Source: Acidimicrobiia bacterium
GTDB taxonomy: Bacteria; Actinomycetota; Acidimicrobiia; IMCC26256
NCBI GenBank assembly: GCA_023262065.1
Contig: JALRDW010000268.1
Coordinates: forward strand, 1-15,404
DNA length: 15,404 nucleotides
Direction: 5' to 3'
Position 1 is the first letter of the stretch, and each line of letters begins with the position of its first letter. The notes beneath the pieces were generated by a model that was not told the DNA's origin, did no database searches, and worked only from the letters and a program-made list of their open reading frames with translations. Of this stretch, positions 13,517-15,404 are shown one piece after another. The translations under genes and the position numbers were made by a program.

Positions 13517-14550
13517 CACCGAGCGTCCTCCGGGTCGGCGATCGCGGCGAGCCGGTCCGCGACCTCCAGACCCGGCTGGCCGCCCTCGGCATCCCCTCGG
13601 GGGACCAGGCGGGCGAGTTCGGCGCGGCCACCGAGGCCGCCGTTCGGCGATTCCAGGAGTCCCGCCGCATCCGGGTCGACGGCATCGTGGGCCGCCAGAC
13701 CTGGAGCGCGCTCGTCGAGACCGGGTACACCCTCGGGGACCGGCTCCTGTCGGAGCGGCGTCCCATGCTGCGGGGGGACGACGTCCTCGACCTCCAGCGC
13801 CGGCTCAACGCGCTCGGCTTCGATGCCGGGCGGGAGGACGGGATCTTCGGCCCGGACACCGGGCGGGGCCTGCGCGACTTCCAGCGCAACGCCGGGATCT
13901 CGAACGACGGCATCGTCGGACCCTCGACGGTGGCGGCCCTCAACCGACTCGGAGTCCAAGCGGGGGAGTCGGTCGCGGCGGTGCGAGAGCGGGAGGCGCT
14001 GCGGAACGCGCCGCGGCGCATCGTCGGTCGCCGGATCTTCATCGCGACGCCCCCCGAACTCGCCCGTCTCGGCTCGGTGGTCGAGCGCCACCTCGCGGCG
14101 ATGGGCGCCACGGTCGTCTCCCGGTTCGACGGCGCCGAGGACTCCCCACTGGCCGACGAGGCGAACCGGTTCGAGGCCGCCCTGTTCCTGGCCCTGCGGC
14201 CCGGCGATCGGCCGGGTGCCCGGGTCTGCTACTTCGAGTCGCAGCGCTACCGGTCGGAGGCCGGGTACCGCATGGCGGCCGCGGTGTCGGCCGAACTCGA
14301 ACCCGTGATCGGCCCCCTCGATCCGGTGAACACGGGTGGTCGGATGCGGGCGGTGCTGCGGGAGACCCGCATGGCGGCGATCGTGGTCGAGCCATCGGCC
14401 GAGCACGACGCCGAGGCGACGTCCCGCATCGTCCGACGCATCGAGGAACTCGGTCAGGCCGTGGCTCGGGGAGTGCGGCGCGGGGTGGAGGAGCCGCTCC
14501 CGGACGTCACCGCCGAGCACCCGACGGTCGTCATCCCGCCCGAGGACTGA
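13513..14550 (+). CDS. cwlM: CwlM-like protein: two peptidoglycan-binding domains plus a degenerate Amidase_3 domain
   Basis: This 345-residue protein has two PG_binding_1-type repeats (about 5-70, LRVGDRGEPVRDLQTRLAAL; and 85-147, LRGDDVLDLQRRLNAL ... DGIFGPDT), a linker and an Amidase_3-like domain (about 170-325). There is no signal peptide, so it should be cytoplasmic, like mycobacterial CwlM, which regulates MurA rather than cutting cell wall. The zinc sites of true amidases are gone. Where DPGHGG is expected it reads IFIATPPE (175-182). Where SIHAN is expected it reads LFLALRPGD. Only the late acidic position (AAIVVEPSAE) has a match. The C-terminal tail holds T333 and T338 (DVTAEHPTVVIPPED), where CwlM is phosphorylated in mycobacteria. 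The GTG at 13513 overlaps the trxA stop. Position between trxA and parB matches Rv3915. The gene symbol is by analogy. Confidence 0.87.
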   Translation: MTPSVLRVGDRGEPVRDLQTRLAALGIPSGDQAGEFGAATEAAVRRFQESRRIRVDGIVGRQTWSALVETGYTLGDRLLSERRPMLRGDDVLDLQRRLNALGFDAGREDGIFGPDTGRGLRDFQRNAGISNDGIVGPSTVAALNRLGVQAGESVAAVREREALRNAPRRIVGRRIFIATPPELARLGSVVERHLAAMGATVVSRFDGAEDSPLADEANRFEAALFLALRPGDRPGARVCYFESQRYRSEAGYRMAAAVSAELEPVIGPLDPVNTGGRMRAVLRETRMAAIVVEPSAEHDAEATSRIVRRIEELGQAVARGVRRGVEEPLPDVTAEHPTVVIPPED

Positions 14551-14563
14551 ACCCTCGACCTCG

Positions 14564-14586
14564 CCGCCGCGACCCGCCGGAGGCGG
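14564..14586. terminator. Weak GC-rich hairpin between convergent cwlM and parB stops
   Basis: CCGCC and GGCGG flank a 13-base loop in the 38-base gap between the two convergent stop codons. The stem is short and has no T-run; this is a weak candidate for a shared terminator. Confidence 0.2.
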
Positions 14587-14588
14587 AG

Positions 14589-15404
14589 TCAGTCGGTCAT
14601 CGCGCGGTAGATCCGCTCCAGGTCCTCGAGGTCCGAGAACTCGACCACGATCCGGCCTCGCTTGCCGGACATCGTGACCTTCACCCTCGTGTCGAGGTGG
14701 TCCCCGAGCAGGTTCTCGAGTTCGAGGAGCGCCGCAGGCCGACCGGCCGTCGTTGCGCCACCGGGCCTGGCGGCGGGCGTGCCGGGGTTCCCGGTCGGCC
14801 CACCGTGCTCCCGCACCGCGTCCTCGACCGCTCGGACCGACAGGCCCTCGGCCGCCGCCCGCTTGGCCATCTGCTCCTGGAACCCGCGATCCGGGCTGGC
14901 CAGCAACGCCCGGGCGTGGCCCATGTCGAGGGTCCGATCCCGGACCATGACCTGCACGGCGGGCGGCAGTTGGAGGAGCCGCAGCGTGTTGGAGACCGAG
15001 GCTCGACTGCGTCCCACCCGGGTCGCGACCTGCTCGTGGGTCATCGAGAAGTCCTCGATGAGCTGCTGGTAGGCGGCCGCCTCCTCCATCGGGTTGAGGT
15101 CGGAACGGTGGACATTCTCGACCAGGGCCTGCTCGAGGGCCGCGGTGTCATCCGTCTCCCGGATGAGCGCCGGGATCGTCTGGAGGCCGACCCGACGGGA
15201 TGCCCGCCAGCGCCGCTCACCAGCGATCAGTTCGAAGGTGCCGTCGCCCTTGGGCCGAACCAGCACCGGCTGGAGCACGCCCTGCTGGCCGACCGAGTCG
15301 GCCAGGGCCTGCAGCGCGTCTTCGTCGAACCTGCGGCGAGGCTGGTTGGGGTTGGCGGCGATCAGCCCGGTGGGGATCTCCTGAAGCCGGGCGCCCTCTT
15401 CGCC
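14589..15404 (-). CDS. parB: Chromosome-partitioning protein ParB, N-terminally truncated by the window edge
   Basis: 271 residues are visible, and the frame is open to the last base of the window, so perhaps a few tens of N-terminal residues are missing. ParB is a CTP-dependent clamp that loads at parS sites near the origin and is moved by ParA. The visible part starts with the end of the N-terminal region (LQEIPTGLIAANPNQPRRRFDEDAL). It then shows the CTP-binding motifs GERRWRA (62-68 of the visible part) and ENVHRSDLNPMEEA (96-109), a helix-turn-helix (THEQVATRVGRSRASVSNTL), a Gly/Pro/Ala-rich linker (about 185-205) and the C-terminal dimerisation domain (GKRGRIVVEFSDLEDLERIYRAM). The GTG at 15278 is not the start, because strongly conserved sequence lies upstream of it. 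parA is expected just outside the window. It converges on the CwlM-like gene, as in mycobacteria. Confidence 0.95.
   Translation of the reverse strand, partial: GEEGARLQEIPTGLIAANPNQPRRRFDEDALQALADSVGQQGVLQPVLVRPKGDGTFELIAGERRWRASRRVGLQTIPALIRETDDTAALEQALVENVHRSDLNPMEEAAAYQQLIEDFSMTHEQVATRVGRSRASVSNTLRLLQLPPAVQVMVRDRTLDMGHARALLASPDRGFQEQMAKRAAAEGLSVRAVEDAVREHGGPTGNPGTPAARPGGATTAGRPAALLELENLLGDHLDTRVKVTMSGKRGRIVVEFSDLEDLERIYRAMTD

Noticed and set aside
1..15404. tRNA, rRNA, CRISPR array, integrase or toxin-antitoxin genes
   Set aside because: Looked for on both strands; no cloverleaf, regularly spaced repeats or matching protein motifs were recognised. The window apart from its left edge has uniform composition and housekeeping content.

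Overview
The window looks like a chromosomal stretch from a high-GC actinobacterium, most likely an Acidimicrobiia-type lineage. This is inferred from gene content, GTG start use and the GC bias of third codon positions; no database search was possible. From inwards of about position 3500 the gene order recalls the oriC-proximal block of Mycobacterium tuberculosis known as pcnA – (mutT4) – Rv3909 – mviN/murJ – sigM – rsmA – trxB2 – trxC – cwlM – (Rv3916c) – parB. Here the nudix gene slot holds a histone-deacetylase-like gene, a PilT ATPase and a GNAT gene. A DegV gene and an orphan single-span membrane protein occupy the sigM/rsmA slot.

Layout. Positions 1 to about 190 are AT-rich and unlike the rest. 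They abut the C-terminal end of a PadR-type regulator, so this edge is either a chimeric join or the remnant of an insertion. The regulator overlaps ino1 (inositol-3-phosphate synthase) by ATGA, and a small SAM methyltransferase follows. This plus-strand group meets a minus-strand group (HDAC-like – pilT – pcnA/cca, transcribed 5818 to 2122) with only 7 bases between the stop codons. A 43-base divergent promoter separates the HDAC-like gene from a plus-strand run: GNAT – DUF6049-like – murJ (joined by GTGA overlaps), degV, a membrane protein of 217 aa, a two-span membrane protein of 97 aa, trxB, trxA and a CwlM-like pseudo-amidase. parB comes in convergently from the right edge and lacks its N terminus.

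How the genes fit together. MurJ (lipid II flippase), its coupled signal-anchored partner and the CwlM-like protein (in mycobacteria a regulator of the first step of peptidoglycan precursor synthesis) form a cell-wall group. TrxB/TrxA supply thiol redox control. ParB and the neighbouring replication-origin context tie the block to chromosome segregation. Ino1 makes the inositol phosphate needed for phosphatidylinositol and, in many actinobacteria, mycothiol, a second link to thiol homeostasis. A candidate SigR/SigH-type promoter before trxA would place both TrxA and the coupled CwlM-like gene under thiol-stress control.

Nothing here is a mobile-element cargo or defence island. The less ordinary observations are the divergent, apparently leaderless promoter pair, the SigR-like promoter driving a trxA–cwlM pair, the loss of zinc ligands in the CwlM-like protein, the orphan anti-sigma-shaped protein and the anomalous left edge. 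No tRNA, rRNA or CRISPR array was seen, and no stretch over 300 bases lacks a gene.
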